A stretch of 64,000 bases of DNA from Naasia sp. SYSU D00948 (GCF_017916515.1 NZ_JAFMTA010000001.1:2593127-2657126); one strand, 5' to 3'. Numbered from the stretch's first letter, positions 33,010 through 41,826 are shown. Made by a program: numbers and translations. The notes: generated by a model from the sequence alone, not told the origin.

Positions 33010-34209
33010 GTGGGACGCAGGGCGCGCACGCTGGCCGGCGTCGCGGTGGCCCTGGGCGGTCTCGCGACCGCCGCGGCGCTGTGGGGCGGAGCGGTCACGA
33101 CCCGGGTCGCGCGGAGCGTCGTCGTGCCGCCCCGGCGCCGGGTGCAGGACACCCGGGTCCTCTCCTACGACTCCGAGGCGTCGACCGTCTCCCTCAGCGT
33201 CACGCAGGACTCGCTCCTGCCCGGGCACTACTCCTTCTGGTTCGACCAGGGGAAGGGGCACGCCCGCCTGGGCGAGATCGTCGACCGCGGTCTCGGCAGC
33301 GTGACCCGCGAGGTCCTCGCCGTCGACTTCGGCGACCTCGCGACCGCGGGCACCGGGCGCTTCAGCGGCTGGCTCTACCTGAGCCCGAAGGAGCTCGGAG
33401 TCCCGTTCGAGGAGGTCCGCGTGCAGACCTCCCTCGGCGCGGCCCCCGCCTGGCTCGTTCCCGCACCCGACCCGTCCACCCGCTGGGTGATCCAGGTGCA
33501 CGGCCGGGCGACGCTCCGGCAGGAGACGATCCGCGCCATCCCGGTCTTCCGGGACGCCGGCTACAACTCGCTCCTCATCTCTTACCGGAACGACGGCGAG
33601 GCGCCGCCGAGCGAGGACCGGCGCTACGCCCTCGGGGACCGCGAGTGGCTCGACGTTGAGGCGGCGATGCTCTTCGCGCTCGACCGCGGGGCCGAGGAGA
33701 TCGTCCTGATGGGCTGGTCGATGGGCGGCGCGACCGTGCTGCAGGCCGTGACGAGATCGCGGCTCCGGTCGGTGATCACCGGCGTCGTGCTCGAGTCGCC
33801 GGTCGTCAACTGGGTGGAGACCCTCCTCTACCAGGGCGAGGGGATGTCGCTGCCGGGTCCGGTCAAGTCCGGCGTCCTCACGCTGCTGAGCTCGCGCTGG
33901 GCGCGGCCGCTGACCGGGCAGGCGCACCCCATCGACCTCGCGCGGCTCGACTTCGTGGCCCGCGCGGGCGAGCTCGACGTGCCCGTGCTCGTGCTGCACA
34001 GCGACGACGACGGGTACGTGCCGTCGAACGGCTCCCGCGAGCTCGCGGCCGCCCGGCCCGATCTCGTCACCTTCGTCGGCTTCGAGACGGCGAGGCACAC
34101 GAAGCTCTGGAACTTCGACCGCGAGCGGTGGGAGTCCTCGATCGCCGCCTGGCTCGCCGAGCGCGCGGCGGCTGCAGGGGCCGACGACGAGGCTCAGCCC
34201 GCGGCCTGA
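33010..34209 (+). CDS. Alpha/beta-hydrolase family protein with N-terminal membrane anchor
   Basis: A 399-residue protein. One membrane segment near the N-terminus (TLAGVAVALGGLATAAALWGGAV) is followed by about 140 residues of unknown fold. The hydrolase core has WVIQVHGRATLRQETIRAIPVF, the nucleophile elbow LMGWSMGGATVL and an acid in VLHSDDDGYVPSNGS, with a likely His in FETARHTKLW. Such anchored hydrolases act on the outer face of the membrane, but the substrate is unknown. The GTG at 33010 follows CGGAGGCG and fixes the start. Its 3' end overlaps the convergent reductase gene by 16 bp. Confidence 0.85.
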   Translation: MGRRARTLAGVAVALGGLATAAALWGGAVTTRVARSVVVPPRRRVQDTRVLSYDSEASTVSLSVTQDSLLPGHYSFWFDQGKGHARLGEIVDRGLGSVTREVLAVDFGDLATAGTGRFSGWLYLSPKELGVPFEEVRVQTSLGAAPAWLVPAPDPSTRWVIQVHGRATLRQETIRAIPVFRDAGYNSLLISYRNDGEAPPSEDRRYALGDREWLDVEAAMLFALDRGAEEIVLMGWSMGGATVLQAVTRSRLRSVITGVVLESPVVNWVETLLYQGEGMSLPGPVKSGVLTLLSSRWARPLTGQAHPIDLARLDFVARAGELDVPVLVLHSDDDGYVPSNGSRELAAARPDLVTFVGFETARHTKLWNFDRERWESSIAAWLAERAAAAGADDEAQPAA

Positions 34210-34916
34210 CCCCTCTCGAGTCCCCACCGCGCGTAGAGGTACCCGCCGTCGTCGGCGAGGAGCGAGCGGAGGGAAGCGGGGAGGGTGCGGCGGAGCCCCG
34301 GCAGCAGGGGCAGTCCCGGCGCGTGCAGCATCGGGCTCGTGGTGAGGCAGAGCTCGTCGACGAGGCCTGCGTCGAGCAGGCTCCCGGCCAGGGTCGGGCC
34401 GCCTTCGCAGACGACGCCGGGCAGGCCGCGGTCGCGGAGGGCGCCGAGCACCTCGACGGGATCCGGCGTCGAGGAGCGCAGGGGGACGATCTCGACGGCC
34501 GCGCTGCGCATCTGGCGCCTGACGAGGGGGATCGCCGCCTCCGGGCAGAGGATGAGCGGCCGGAGGAACGTCTCCCCGAGGCGGTGGCCGGTCAGGTCGC
34601 CCGAGCGGGTGACCACCGCCAGCCGGGCGTGCTTCGGAGCGAGGTAGCCCTCGCGGCGCACCGTCCGGGCCCCGACGAGAACGACGTCGGCGTGCTGGCG
34701 GATGACGCCGAGGATGCGCCGGTCCAGGCGGCTGCTGAGCGACTCCGAGGTGCCGTCCTGTCCGACGACCGAGCCGTTGATGGACGCGACGAAGTTGAGG
34801 CGGACGGATGACGGGGCCGCCGGCGCGTAGAGCTCGGCGAGCCAGTCGCGCGTCTCGGGATCGTCGGCGTCCCGGCTCTCCGCGGGACCGGGGAGGAGCC
34901 GTGTGACCGCGGTCAC
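34194..34916 (-). CDS. RibD-like pyrimidine reductase family protein
   Basis: A 240-residue RibD C-terminal-type reductase. Motifs are VRLNFVASINGSVVGQDGTSESL, ADVVLVGARTVRREGY and the NADPH loop VVCEGGPTLAGSLLDAGLVDELCLT. Members reduce 5-amino-6-ribosylaminouracil phosphate in riboflavin synthesis or related substrates; without rib neighbours the exact role is open. The GTG at 34916 comes 1 nt after the sufE stop, which points to co-transcription with sufE and the sulfurtransferase gene. Such a gene is a regular companion of sufE in this order. Confidence 0.85.
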   Translation of the reverse strand: MTAVTRLLPGPAESRDADDPETRDWLAELYAPAAPSSVRLNFVASINGSVVGQDGTSESLSSRLDRRILGVIRQHADVVLVGARTVRREGYLAPKHARLAVVTRSGDLTGHRLGETFLRPLILCPEAAIPLVRRQMRSAAVEIVPLRSSTPDPVEVLGALRDRGLPGVVCEGGPTLAGSLLDAGLVDELCLTTSPMLHAPGLPLLPGLRRTLPASLRSLLADDGGYLYARWGLERGQAAG

Positions 34917-34917
34917 G

Positions 34918-35349
34918 TCAGGCCGCCGTCTTCTCCGCGACCTGGCGCTTGGCGCGCGCGAGCATCCCGCTCATCCCGCGCACTCGCAGCGGGGAGACCG
35001 CCTCGTCGAGCCCGAGCAGGTGCGGGTAGTCGCCGGGCACGGCGAGGACGTCCTGAGCCGACAGCCCGCTGAGGCCCTGCACCAGGATCGAGGCGAACCC
35101 GCGCGTCGTGGGCGCCTCGCGCGGTGCCGTGGCATGCATCCGGACCGCGCCGTCCTCGACCTCGAGGTCGATGAACACGGGCGCCTGGCACTCGATCACG
35201 CGCTCGAACAGGTCGTCGCGGTCCTTCAGGTGGTCCGGCAGGGGCGGGAGCTCGTTGGCGAACTCGAGGAGCAGCTGCAGCCGTTCCTTGAGATCGAGCG
35301 CGAGGAACTCGTCGCGGATCTCGGTGAGGGAGGGGGGCAGCGCGGGCAT
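34918..35349 (-). CDS. sufE: SufE-family cysteine desulfuration protein
   Basis: A 143-residue SufE. The sulfur-accepting Cys54 lies in FERVIECQAPVFIDLEVEDG, and the helical core shows RLQLLLEFANELPPLP and TRGFASILVQGLSGL. SufE takes persulfide from a SufS-type desulfurase and delivers it to the iron-sulfur scaffold. The gene is in an apparent operon behind the sulfurtransferase (48-nt gap) and ahead of the reductase. ATG start. Confidence 0.92.
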   Translation of the reverse strand: MPALPPSLTEIRDEFLALDLKERLQLLLEFANELPPLPDHLKDRDDLFERVIECQAPVFIDLEVEDGAVRMHATAPREAPTTRGFASILVQGLSGLSAQDVLAVPGDYPHLLGLDEAVSPLRVRGMSGMLARAKRQVAEKTAA

Positions 35350-35397
35350 GCCCCCGATTCTCTCACCCCGCCGAGGAGTGCCCGGCGACCCTCCTGC

Positions 35398-36291
35398 TCA
35401 GACGGAGCCGGGCTCGGTGCCCTTGGTGATCGGCACGCGGACTGCGCTGCCCCACTCGGTCCACGAGCCGTCGTAGTTGCGGACCTTGTCGAAGCCGAGC
35501 AGGTGATGCAGCACGAACCACGTGTGGCTCGACCGCTCGCCGATGCGGCAGTAGGCGATGATGTCGTCGCCCTCGGACAGGCCGACCTCGCCCCGGTAGA
35601 TGGACTCGAGGTCCTGCTTCGGCTTGAACGTGCCGTCGTCGGCCGCGGCGCGCACCCAGGGCACGTTCTTCGCGGTCGGGATGTGGCCGGCGCGGAGGGC
35701 GCTCTCCTCCGGATAGGCGGGCGCGGTGGTCCGCAGGCCCGAGTACTCCTCGGGGCTGCGGACGTCGATCAGGGGGACCTGTCCGAGCGATGCCAGCACG
35801 TCGTCCCGGAACGCACGGACCCTGCGGTCGTCGCGCTCGACGACCGGGTAGTCGGTGGGGGCGGGGGAGGGTGCGTCGGTGGTGAACGGCCGGCCCTCGG
35901 CCTCCCACTTGGCGCGCCCGCCGTCGAGCAGTCGCACGTCCTCGTGGCCGAACAGCGTGAACACCCACAGCGCGTAGGCGGCCCACCAGTTGCTCTTGTC
36001 GCCGTAGATCACGACGGTGCTGTCGCGGGCGATGCCCTTGGACGAGGCGAGAGCCGCGAACCCGTTCCCGTCGACGTAGTCGCGATTCACCGGGTCGTTG
36101 AGCTCGGTGTGCCAGTCGATCTTGACCGCGCCGGGGATGTGGCCCGTCTCGTAGAGCAGCACGTCCTCGTCGGACTCGACCACCACGAGGCCCGGGGTGC
36201 CGAGGTTCTCCGCCAGCCAGTCGGTGCTGACCAGACGCTCGGGATGCGCGTAGTCGCGGAACTGCGGGGCCGGATCTGCGGCGACGGGCAT
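35398..36291 (-). CDS. Thiosulfate sulfurtransferase (two-domain rhodanese)
   Basis: A 297-residue rhodanese with two tandem domains. The first (residues about 20-140) lacks a catalytic Cys; the second carries the active loop [21 protein letters not shown], the CRIGERS form of the CysA2/SseA type. The interdomain motif [17 protein letters not shown] is conserved. It transfers sulfane sulfur from thiosulfate to cyanide or other thiophilic acceptors. It leads the sufE operon and is divergent from zapE with 161 nt between, an arrangement seen across actinobacteria. The ATG has GGAGAGGA before it. Confidence 0.93.
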   Translation of the reverse strand: MPVAADPAPQFRDYAHPERLVSTDWLAENLGTPGLVVVESDEDVLLYETGHIPGAVKIDWHTELNDPVNRDYVDGNGFAALASSKGIARDSTVVIYGDKSNWWAAYALWVFTLFGHEDVRLLDGGRAKWEAEGRPFTTDAPSPAPTDYPVVERDDRRVRAFRDDVLASLGQVPLIDVRSPEEYSGLRTTAPAYPEESALRAGHIPTAKNVPWVRAAADDGTFKPKQDLESIYRGEVGLSEGDDIIAYCRIGERSSHTWFVLHHLLGFDKVRNYDGSWTEWGSAVRVPITKGTEPGSV

Positions 36292-36452
36292 GGGGTCCTC
36301 TCCGGTGCGGGGCGCTGGTCGGCGCGCAGCCGCGGTCTAAGCTGGTTCCGGTCGCGCTGTGCGCGCGAGCACACTCGAATCTACGCCAGCAGCTCCGTCC
36401 CGGAGCACGGCGGGTAAGAGTTCGACACATCGCTTCGACGCAGGGTGGGCCC

Positions 36453-37481
36453 GTGACCGTTGCCGTGAATCCCGGAAGCCTGGTCACCCGCTCCCCGCGG
36501 CTCTCGGGCTCGGAGATGGCCGCGTACCTGGTCCCGCCGCGCCAGTTCGAGCACGCCACGCTCGAGAACTACCGGCCGGACCCCGACTATCCGTCGCAGG
36601 CCCAGGCGCTCGACACGATGCGCCGCTTCGCGGCCGCGTGGTCGCCGCGCACCGGCGGTGGATGGTTCCGGCGGCAGAAGAAGGTGCAGCCCGGCAAGCC
36701 CGGTGTCTACCTCGACGGAGGCTTCGGCGTCGGCAAGACGCACCTCCTCGCCGCGCTCTGGCACCTCGCGCCCTCGCCCCGCTACTTCGGCACGTTCATC
36801 GAGTACACGGCGCTCGTGGGGGCGATCGGCTACCGGGACACGGTGCACCTGCTGAGCGGGTCGAGCCTCGTCGCGATCGACGAGTTCGAGCTCGACGACC
36901 CGGGCGACACCATGGTGATGACGCGACTCCTGGGCGAGCTCGTGGCCTCCGGCACCCGGATCGCCGCCACCTCGAACACGCCGCCCAACGCCCTGGGCGA
37001 GGGCCGGTTCGCGGCGTCCGACTTCCTGCGCGAGATCCACTCGATGGCGGCGAACTTCGACGTGACGCGCATCGACGGACTCGACTACCGGCGCCGGCAC
37101 GTCGAGGGCACCGCCGTCACGGTGCCGGCCGGCGAGGTCGCCGCGCGTGCCGCCGCCCTCGCCGACGGCGGCGAATGGACGCTGGACCGCTTCCCGGACG
37201 TCATCGCGCACCTCGCGCAGGTGCACCCGTCCCGCTACATCAAGCTCGTCGAGGGTCTCTCCGTCGCGGGCTTCGAGGAGGTCGCGCCGCTGTCCGGCCA
37301 GACCGACGCCCTCCGCTTCGTCGCGCTCGTCGACCGGCTCTACGACGCCCAGGTGCGCATCGTGGCGAGCGGGACGCCCCTCGACCAGGTGTTCGGCGAG
37401 GACATGCTCGCCGGCGGCTACCGCAAGAAGTACCTGAGGGCGATGTCCCGTCTGATCGCCCTGACGGAAGGTTCGGAGTAG
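36453..37481 (+). CDS. zapE: Cell division protein ZapE (AFG1-like ATPase)
   Basis: A 342-residue AFG1/ZapE P-loop ATPase. Walker A is GGFGVGKTHLLAALWH, Walker B SSLVAIDEFELDDPGD, and the sensor region reads ATSNTPPNALGEGRF. In E. coli ZapE binds and destabilises FtsZ rings; a mitochondrial homologue handles membrane-protein quality control. The GTG at 36453 gives the normal family start; GGGTGGG before it is only a fair ribosome site. The upstream divergent gap holds no clear -35/-10 pair that I can defend. Confidence 0.92.
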   Translation: MTVAVNPGSLVTRSPRLSGSEMAAYLVPPRQFEHATLENYRPDPDYPSQAQALDTMRRFAAAWSPRTGGGWFRRQKKVQPGKPGVYLDGGFGVGKTHLLAALWHLAPSPRYFGTFIEYTALVGAIGYRDTVHLLSGSSLVAIDEFELDDPGDTMVMTRLLGELVASGTRIAATSNTPPNALGEGRFAASDFLREIHSMAANFDVTRIDGLDYRRRHVEGTAVTVPAGEVAARAAALADGGEWTLDRFPDVIAHLAQVHPSRYIKLVEGLSVAGFEEVAPLSGQTDALRFVALVDRLYDAQVRIVASGTPLDQVFGEDMLAGGYRKKYLRAMSRLIALTEGSE

Positions 37482-37495
37482 AGCCCCAGCTCTCC

Positions 37496-37564
37496 GAAAC
37501 CCACTGTTTACAGAAGCGGCTCTCGTGTAACGGTCGCGAAACACGCCTCTCCATCCGGTGAAAC
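37496..37564 (+). promoter_or_regulatory. GlnR-type binding boxes upstream of amtB
   Basis: GTAAC (37527), GAAAC (37538) and GAAAC (37560) stand at multiples of 11 nt, as in the GlnR consensus gTnAc-n6-GaAAc-n6-gTnAc-n6-GaAAc; only the third element (CTCCA, 37549) is poor. A further GAAAC-n6-TTTAC pair lies at 37496-37511. The boxes precede an AACAAT -10 candidate (37575-37580). Confidence 0.7.
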
Positions 37565-37667
37565 CTCGAGCCACAACAATGAGGCCGTACCCGAGGCAGG
37601 TCCCCTGCGCGCCACCCGAGTCGGCGCGCCAGCGGGCAGACCTTCGCAGAAACAAGAGAGGTAGCAG

Positions 37668-38969
37668 ATGGATCAGGGCAACACCGCCTTCGTACTCATT
37701 GCGGCGGCACTCGTGCTGCTGATGACCCCTGGGCTGGCGTTCTTCTACGGCGGCCTGGTCAAGGCCAAGAGCGTCGTCAGCATGATGATGATGAGCTTCG
37801 GCGCGATCGGCCTGATCGGAGTGCTCTGGGTCCTCTACGGCTATGCGATCGCCTTCAGCAACGCCGGCACCGACAGCTTCTTCGGCATCGACGGCTCGTT
37901 CGGCATCGACTGGGCGAACCTCGGCCTGAACGGGCTGCTCGCGGACGCCAGCGAGCCGGCGGGCAACTTCCCGGTCCTCGCCTTCGCCGGCTTCCAGGCG
38001 ACCTTCGCGATCCTCACGGTGGCCCTGATCTCCGGCGCCATCGCCGACCGGGCCCGCTTCGGCGCCTGGATGATCTTCGCCGGCATCTGGGCGACCGTCG
38101 TCTACTTCCCCGTCGCCAACTGGGTGTTCAACTTCACCCTCGGTGAGGAGGGCCTGGTCGACGGCGGCTGGATCGTCTACGGCCTGCAGCAGGTCTTCGG
38201 CGTCGGCGTCATCGACTTCGCCGGTGGAACCGCGGTCCACATCAACGCCGGCGCCGCGGCCCTCGCCCTCGCCCTCGTCCTCGGCAAGCGCGTCGGCTTC
38301 GCCAAGGGCATCAACCGCCCGCACAACGTGCCGTTCGTCCTCCTCGGTGCCGGCCTCCTGTGGTTCGGCTGGTTCGGCTTCAACGCCGGCTCCGAGGTCG
38401 CCGCCGACGGCATCGCCGCGCTCGCCTGGATCAACACGCTCGCCGCTCCCGCCGCCGCCCTGCTCGGCTGGCTCGTCGTCGAGAAGATCAAGGACGGCAA
38501 GGCCACCTCGGTCGGCGCCGCGTCCGGCGCGGTGGCGGGTCTCGTCGCGATCACCCCGGCCTGCGCCTCGCTGACGCCGTTCTGGGCGATCATCCTCGGT
38601 GTCGTCGCCGGTGTCGTCTGCGCCCTCGCGATCGACCTCAAGTGGCGCCTCGGCTTCGACGACAGCCTCGACGTCGTGGGCATCCACCTCGTCGGCGGCA
38701 TCATCGGAACCCTCTACCTGGGCTTCTTCGCGAACAACACCGGCCTCATCTACTCCGGCTCGTTCGCGCAGCTCGCCGCCCAGGCGGTCGGTGCCTTCTC
38801 GGTCCTCATCTACTCCTTCGTCCTGGCCTTCCTGATCGGCTTCGCGATCGAGAAGACGATGGGCTTCCGGGTCAAGAACGAGGACGAGCTGGCCGGCATC
38901 GACACGGTCGTGCACGGCGAGGAGGCCTACCTCCTCGACGAGCGCGAGCCGGCCTCGGTCCGCATCTGA
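37668..38969 (+). CDS. amtB: Ammonium transporter
   Basis: A 433-residue Amt/MEP channel with about eleven membrane helices. The signature TPGLAFFYGGLVKAKSVVSMM is at the N-terminus, and the pore histidines lie in GGTAVHINAGAAAL and GIHLVGGIIGTLY. It conducts ammonium across the membrane. AGAGAGGTAGCAG supplies the ribosome site. GlnR-type boxes 100-170 nt upstream suggest induction under nitrogen limitation. Unusually for the phylum, no glnK or glnD follows; a terminator comes 15 nt after the stop, so the gene is monocistronic here. Confidence 0.95.
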   Translation: MDQGNTAFVLIAAALVLLMTPGLAFFYGGLVKAKSVVSMMMMSFGAIGLIGVLWVLYGYAIAFSNAGTDSFFGIDGSFGIDWANLGLNGLLADASEPAGNFPVLAFAGFQATFAILTVALISGAIADRARFGAWMIFAGIWATVVYFPVANWVFNFTLGEEGLVDGGWIVYGLQQVFGVGVIDFAGGTAVHINAGAAALALALVLGKRVGFAKGINRPHNVPFVLLGAGLLWFGWFGFNAGSEVAADGIAALAWINTLAAPAAALLGWLVVEKIKDGKATSVGAASGAVAGLVAITPACASLTPFWAIILGVVAGVVCALAIDLKWRLGFDDSLDVVGIHLVGGIIGTLYLGFFANNTGLIYSGSFAQLAAQAVGAFSVLIYSFVLAFLIGFAIEKTMGFRVKNEDELAGIDTVVHGEEAYLLDEREPASVRI

Positions 38970-38983
38970 CAGGTCCAATCAGG

Positions 38984-39011
38984 AGGGGCGTCGCCGGAAG
39001 GCGGCGCCCCT
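38984..39011 (+). terminator. Terminator after amtB
   Basis: A 12-bp stem (AGGGGCGTCGCC/GGCGGCGCCCCT, one G-T pair) closes a GGAA tetraloop and is followed by a mildly T-rich stretch. Confidence 0.85.
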
Positions 39012-39068
39012 TCGCTGTCTGCCCGAGAGCGGAGGCGACGGCGCTAGCCTGACGACAGGAGGTGCCAG

Positions 39069-39260
39069 GTGACGGACGAGGACTTCGAGCGGAAGCGCCG
39101 CGATCAGCTGACGAGCGCGCCGGGGGACAAGCCGAGCCGCGAGGGCTCGGACGCCGAGACCTCCGCCGCGCCTCGGGTCGAGGTCACGGAGACCGAGGAC
39201 GGCTTCACCCGCGTCGAGGTCGCGGACACCGCAGCGGTTCGGCCCGGCACCCCGGACTGA
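39069..39260 (+). CDS. Small hypothetical polar protein
   Basis: A 63-residue, highly charged protein with no membrane segment (MTDEDFERKRRDQLTSAPG at the start). I do not recognise a family. It is supported as a gene by an excellent AGGAGG ribosome site 6 nt before the GTG and by a TAGCCT -10 box at 39045-39050. The following gap (39261-39394) holds only the promoter of the next gene. Confidence 0.6.
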   Translation: MTDEDFERKRRDQLTSAPGDKPSREGSDAETSAAPRVEVTETEDGFTRVEVADTAAVRPGTPD

Positions 39261-39381
39261 CGCTCCGGCCCGGCCCCCGCCTTGCAACCATCCGGCCGTG
39301 CTGCACCGGCGTGCCGATGCACGGCGACCGCATGGATGCGTGTCCAGGTCAAGGCGTAGAGCGGGGGAGGGGGCCTCCGAA

Positions 39382-39397
39382 TAGGGTCCCCCTCATG
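39382..39397 (+). promoter_or_regulatory. Leaderless promoter of the AI-2E-family gene (-10 TAGGGT)
   Basis: TAGGGT at 39382-39387 lies 7 nt before the ATG at 39395, and no ribosome site is present. Confidence 0.55.
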
Positions 39398-40507
39398 GGC
39401 ATCCAGCGGAACCCTGACCCGAGCCGACTCCTTCCCATGCTGACCGACCGGCTGGGGCGGGTCGCTCTGCGGAGCGGCCAGATCCTGCTCGTGCTGATCC
39501 TCACCGTCGCCGTGATCTGGGGTCTGCTCCAGCTCAAGGTCGTGGTCATCCCGGTCCTTCTCGCGATCATCCTGGGTGCCGCCTTCGCCCCCGTCGTCGG
39601 CTGGCTCGTGCGGCATGGCGTGCCGAGGACGCTCGCGGCGTGGATCACGCTGCTCGGCACCCTGTTCCTGCTCGCGCTGCTGCTGACGCTCGTCGGGTAC
39701 GCGGTGCAGCGTCAGTGGAGGACTCTCGTGACCTCCGCCTCCGAGGGCTTCGCCGAGCTGCAGCAGCTGCTCGCCGACTTGAACGTCCCGATCGACGCGG
39801 AGCAGCTCGGGAACTTCCGCGAGCAGCTGGTCGACTACGTCACCAGCGCCGAGTTCGGCTCACGGGCGCTCGGCGGCGTCTCGGTGGTCACCGAGGTCGT
39901 CGCCGGGATGTTCCTGCTCATCGTCGTGCTGTTCTTCTTCCTGAAGGACGGCGAGAAGATCTGGCGGTTCTTCCTCCGCCCGCTCAACCCCGTGCGGGAG
40001 GCGCGCGGAGAGCGGATCGGGCAGACGGGCCTGCGGGTGCTCGGCGGCTACGTCCGGGGCACGGCCATCGTGGCGCTGGTGGACGCGGTGGCGATCGGCG
40101 CCGCCCTGTTCATCATGCAGGTGCCCCTCGCGCTGCCGCTCACGGTCATCGTGTTCCTCGGCGCGTTCATCCCGATCGTCGGCGCCACGGTGGCCGGCAT
40201 CCTCGCCGCGCTCGTGGCCCTCATCGCGAACGGCCCGGTCGTCGCCCTCATCGTGGTCGGGGTCGTGATCGCCGTGAACCAGCTGGAGGGCGACCTGCTC
40301 CAGCCGCTCGTCATGGGGCAGTCGCTGAAGCTCCACCCGCTCGTGATCCTGCTCGCCCTGACCGCGGGCACCATCCTCGGCGGCATCATCGGCGCGATCC
40401 TGTCGGTGCCGATCGCCGCGGTCGCCTGGGCGATCGTCAAGGTGTGGGACGAACCGCAGAACGTGCCGGATACCGAGGCGATCGGGCCGGAGTCGCCCGG
40501 GGCGTAG
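39395..40507 (+). CDS. AI-2E family transporter (PerM/YdgG-type membrane protein)
   Basis: A 370-residue polytopic protein of the AI-2E transporter family. Two N-terminal membrane helices (GQILLVLILTVAVIWGLLQL, VVVIPVLLAIILGAAFAPVVGWLV) lead to a cytoplasmic helical region (residues about 105-165). Further spans include the conserved LGAFIPIVGATVAGILAALVALI and NQLEGDLLQPLVMGQSLKLHPLVILLALTAGTILGGIIGAIL. Family members export AI-2-like signals, or sodium in haloalkaliphiles; the substrate here is unknown. The ATG at 39395 matches the leaderless promoter; the longer in-frame ORF overlaps the small upstream gene. Confidence 0.85.
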   Translation: MGIQRNPDPSRLLPMLTDRLGRVALRSGQILLVLILTVAVIWGLLQLKVVVIPVLLAIILGAAFAPVVGWLVRHGVPRTLAAWITLLGTLFLLALLLTLVGYAVQRQWRTLVTSASEGFAELQQLLADLNVPIDAEQLGNFREQLVDYVTSAEFGSRALGGVSVVTEVVAGMFLLIVVLFFFLKDGEKIWRFFLRPLNPVREARGERIGQTGLRVLGGYVRGTAIVALVDAVAIGAALFIMQVPLALPLTVIVFLGAFIPIVGATVAGILAALVALIANGPVVALIVVGVVIAVNQLEGDLLQPLVMGQSLKLHPLVILLALTAGTILGGIIGAILSVPIAAVAWAIVKVWDEPQNVPDTEAIGPESPGA

Positions 40508-40511
40508 CGCC

Positions 40512-40829
40512 CTAGACGGCGTGCGGGACGCCGGCCCTGCGGCGCCGGTAGGAGGACAGGTAGGTGACCCGGCCGGGCTGCCGGGAGGCGCTCTCGGCGA
40601 GCTTGTCGAACGCCGCCTCGAGGCTCGGCGCCATCCAGTAGCTCACCGGGTCGCCGAGCTCCACCACCTCGAACCCGCCGGGGGTCCGGGCGACGAAGCC
40701 GATGACGGAGCGGCCGTCGTCCGCCGGGAGGCGATCGTCACTGATGCGCCACTCCCGGTCGGACAGCTGGACCGCGGTGAGGGAACCGCGGGCGATGGTC
40801 GGGCGGAGGAGGGAATCGGGCTGGGACAT
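40512..40829 (-). CDS. Hypothetical protein
   Basis: A 105-residue soluble protein with no recognised domain; it contains SDREWRISDDRLPADDGRSVIGFVARTPGGFEVVELGDP. The ATG at 40829 (MSQPDSLLRP) has AGGACGG before it and is preferred over an in-frame start 267 nt upstream that would run across the regulatory region. It is divergent from the secreted-protein gene at 41129, and a DosR-like palindrome sits in the 299-nt gap between them. Confidence 0.65.
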   Translation of the reverse strand: MSQPDSLLRPTIARGSLTAVQLSDREWRISDDRLPADDGRSVIGFVARTPGGFEVVELGDPVSYWMAPSLEAAFDKLAESASRQPGRVTYLSSYRRRRAGVPHAV

Positions 40830-40942
40830 CGCCGTCCTGTCGGGGGAAGGGAAGCGCGGACCAGGGCCGCCCCCGTCGAGCTCGCACCCCTGCGAGGTCG
40901 TACCCCTACAGCAAGCATTCGGGAGGGACGTCCGGTACGGAT

Positions 40943-40956
40943 GGGACCAAGGTCCC
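40943..40956. promoter_or_regulatory. DosR-like perfect palindrome GGGACCAAGGTCCC
   Basis: A perfect 14-bp palindrome, flanked by T and A to make 16. It lies between two divergent small genes, 113 nt from one start and 172 nt from the other. A weaker relative, GGGACCGCCGGCCC, lies at 40998-41011. It fits the GGGAC-N4-GTCCC core of DosR/DevR boxes. Confidence 0.55.
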
Positions 40957-41128
40957 ACGTGGACCTCCCGTGCGCATCGCGGATACTGCACGCCGGCGGG
41001 ACCGCCGGCCCAGATGCCGCTCCGGTCGTGTCGAGCACGGCTTTCCGCCCCTGGTGGTCCCCGGAACGCCGGCGTAACCTCCGCGGTGGCGCTCACGGCG
41101 CCTCTTCGATGGAGAAGGGAGCAGGATC

Positions 41129-41476
41129 ATGCTTCGGAAGTCGGTCCTGGCGGCAGGTGCGGCCGTCATCGTCGGGTCCTCACTCGCGGCAGCCTCGCCG
41201 ACCACGGCGGCCGTGCGTTCGGGGACCTGCCCCGCGAGCATGGAGCTGGTGACGGTGGAGGAGGCGGCCCACATGGTGGACCTCCGGGCGATCCCCGGGC
41301 CGGACCCGATCGGGTTCCTCATCGACGCGATCAGCGAGAACGACGACCTCAACGACGACCAGCTGGTCTGCGTCGCCTACAAGCAGACCACCAACAGGGG
41401 CCAGGACAAGAAGTTCGGCGCCGAGGACTATCTGCCGCTCGCCGTGATGGACAACAAGGTGGCGAGCATGCGCTGA
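41129..41476 (+). CDS. Small secreted protein
   Basis: A 115-residue protein with a Sec signal peptide (LRKS, then VLAAGAAVIVGSSLAAAS) and a likely cleavage after about residue 28 (TTAA). The mature part has two cysteines (34 and 81) that could pair, and an acidic stretch DAISENDDLNDDQL. I do not recognise the family. GAAGGGAGCAGG is the ribosome site. A DosR-like palindrome lies upstream. Confidence 0.7.
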   Translation: MLRKSVLAAGAAVIVGSSLAAASPTTAAVRSGTCPASMELVTVEEAAHMVDLRAIPGPDPIGFLIDAISENDDLNDDQLVCVAYKQTTNRGQDKKFGAEDYLPLAVMDNKVASMR

Positions 41477-41498
41477 GTTCGCAGGCGGACGGACGTCG

Positions 41499-41574
41499 TG
41501 GTGGGCGATACCAGACTCGAACTGATGACCTCTTCCGTGTGAAGGAAGCGCGCTACCAACTGCGCCAATCGCCC
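41499..41574 (-). tRNA. tRNA-Val (CAC)
   Basis: A full cloverleaf on the reverse strand: acceptor GGGCGAT pairs with ATCGCCC, the anticodon stem CTTCC/GGAAG encloses TTCACAC (anticodon CAC), the T-loop is TTCGAGT, and CCA is encoded. It is transcribed away from the other three tRNA genes. Confidence 0.95.
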
Positions 41575-41724
41575 GTGCCCGACAATCTTGCCATACCCCG
41601 AGGGGTGGCCGAGCCATCCCGTCGGCCCACCGCTCGGGGCGTCGTCGCACAGCGCGCGGCGGTTTGGCGAGCGGCGGCGGCATCGGTTAGAGTCGTCAGG
41701 CGGCCGTTGAGGCGGACGCGAAAT

Positions 41725-41796
41725 GCGGATGTGGCGCAGTGGTAGCGCATCACCTTGCCAAGGTGAGGGTCGCGAGTTCGAATCTCGTCATCCGCT
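41725..41796 (+). tRNA. tRNA-Gly (GCC)
   Basis: Acceptor GCGGATG pairs with CATCCGC; the anticodon stem TCACC/GGTGA encloses TTGCCAA (anticodon GCC); the T-loop is TTCGAAT. CCA is not encoded. It is first in a Gly-Cys-Val cluster, an order common in actinobacteria. Confidence 0.95.
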
Positions 41797-41826
41797 CGAG
41801 TGGGACTTCTTTCGAGATCCACGTAC

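Noticed and set aside
37668-38969. amtB-glnK-glnD operon
   Set aside because: The next genes are a terminator, a 63-residue unknown and an AI-2E-family protein; no PII or uridylyltransferase is present.
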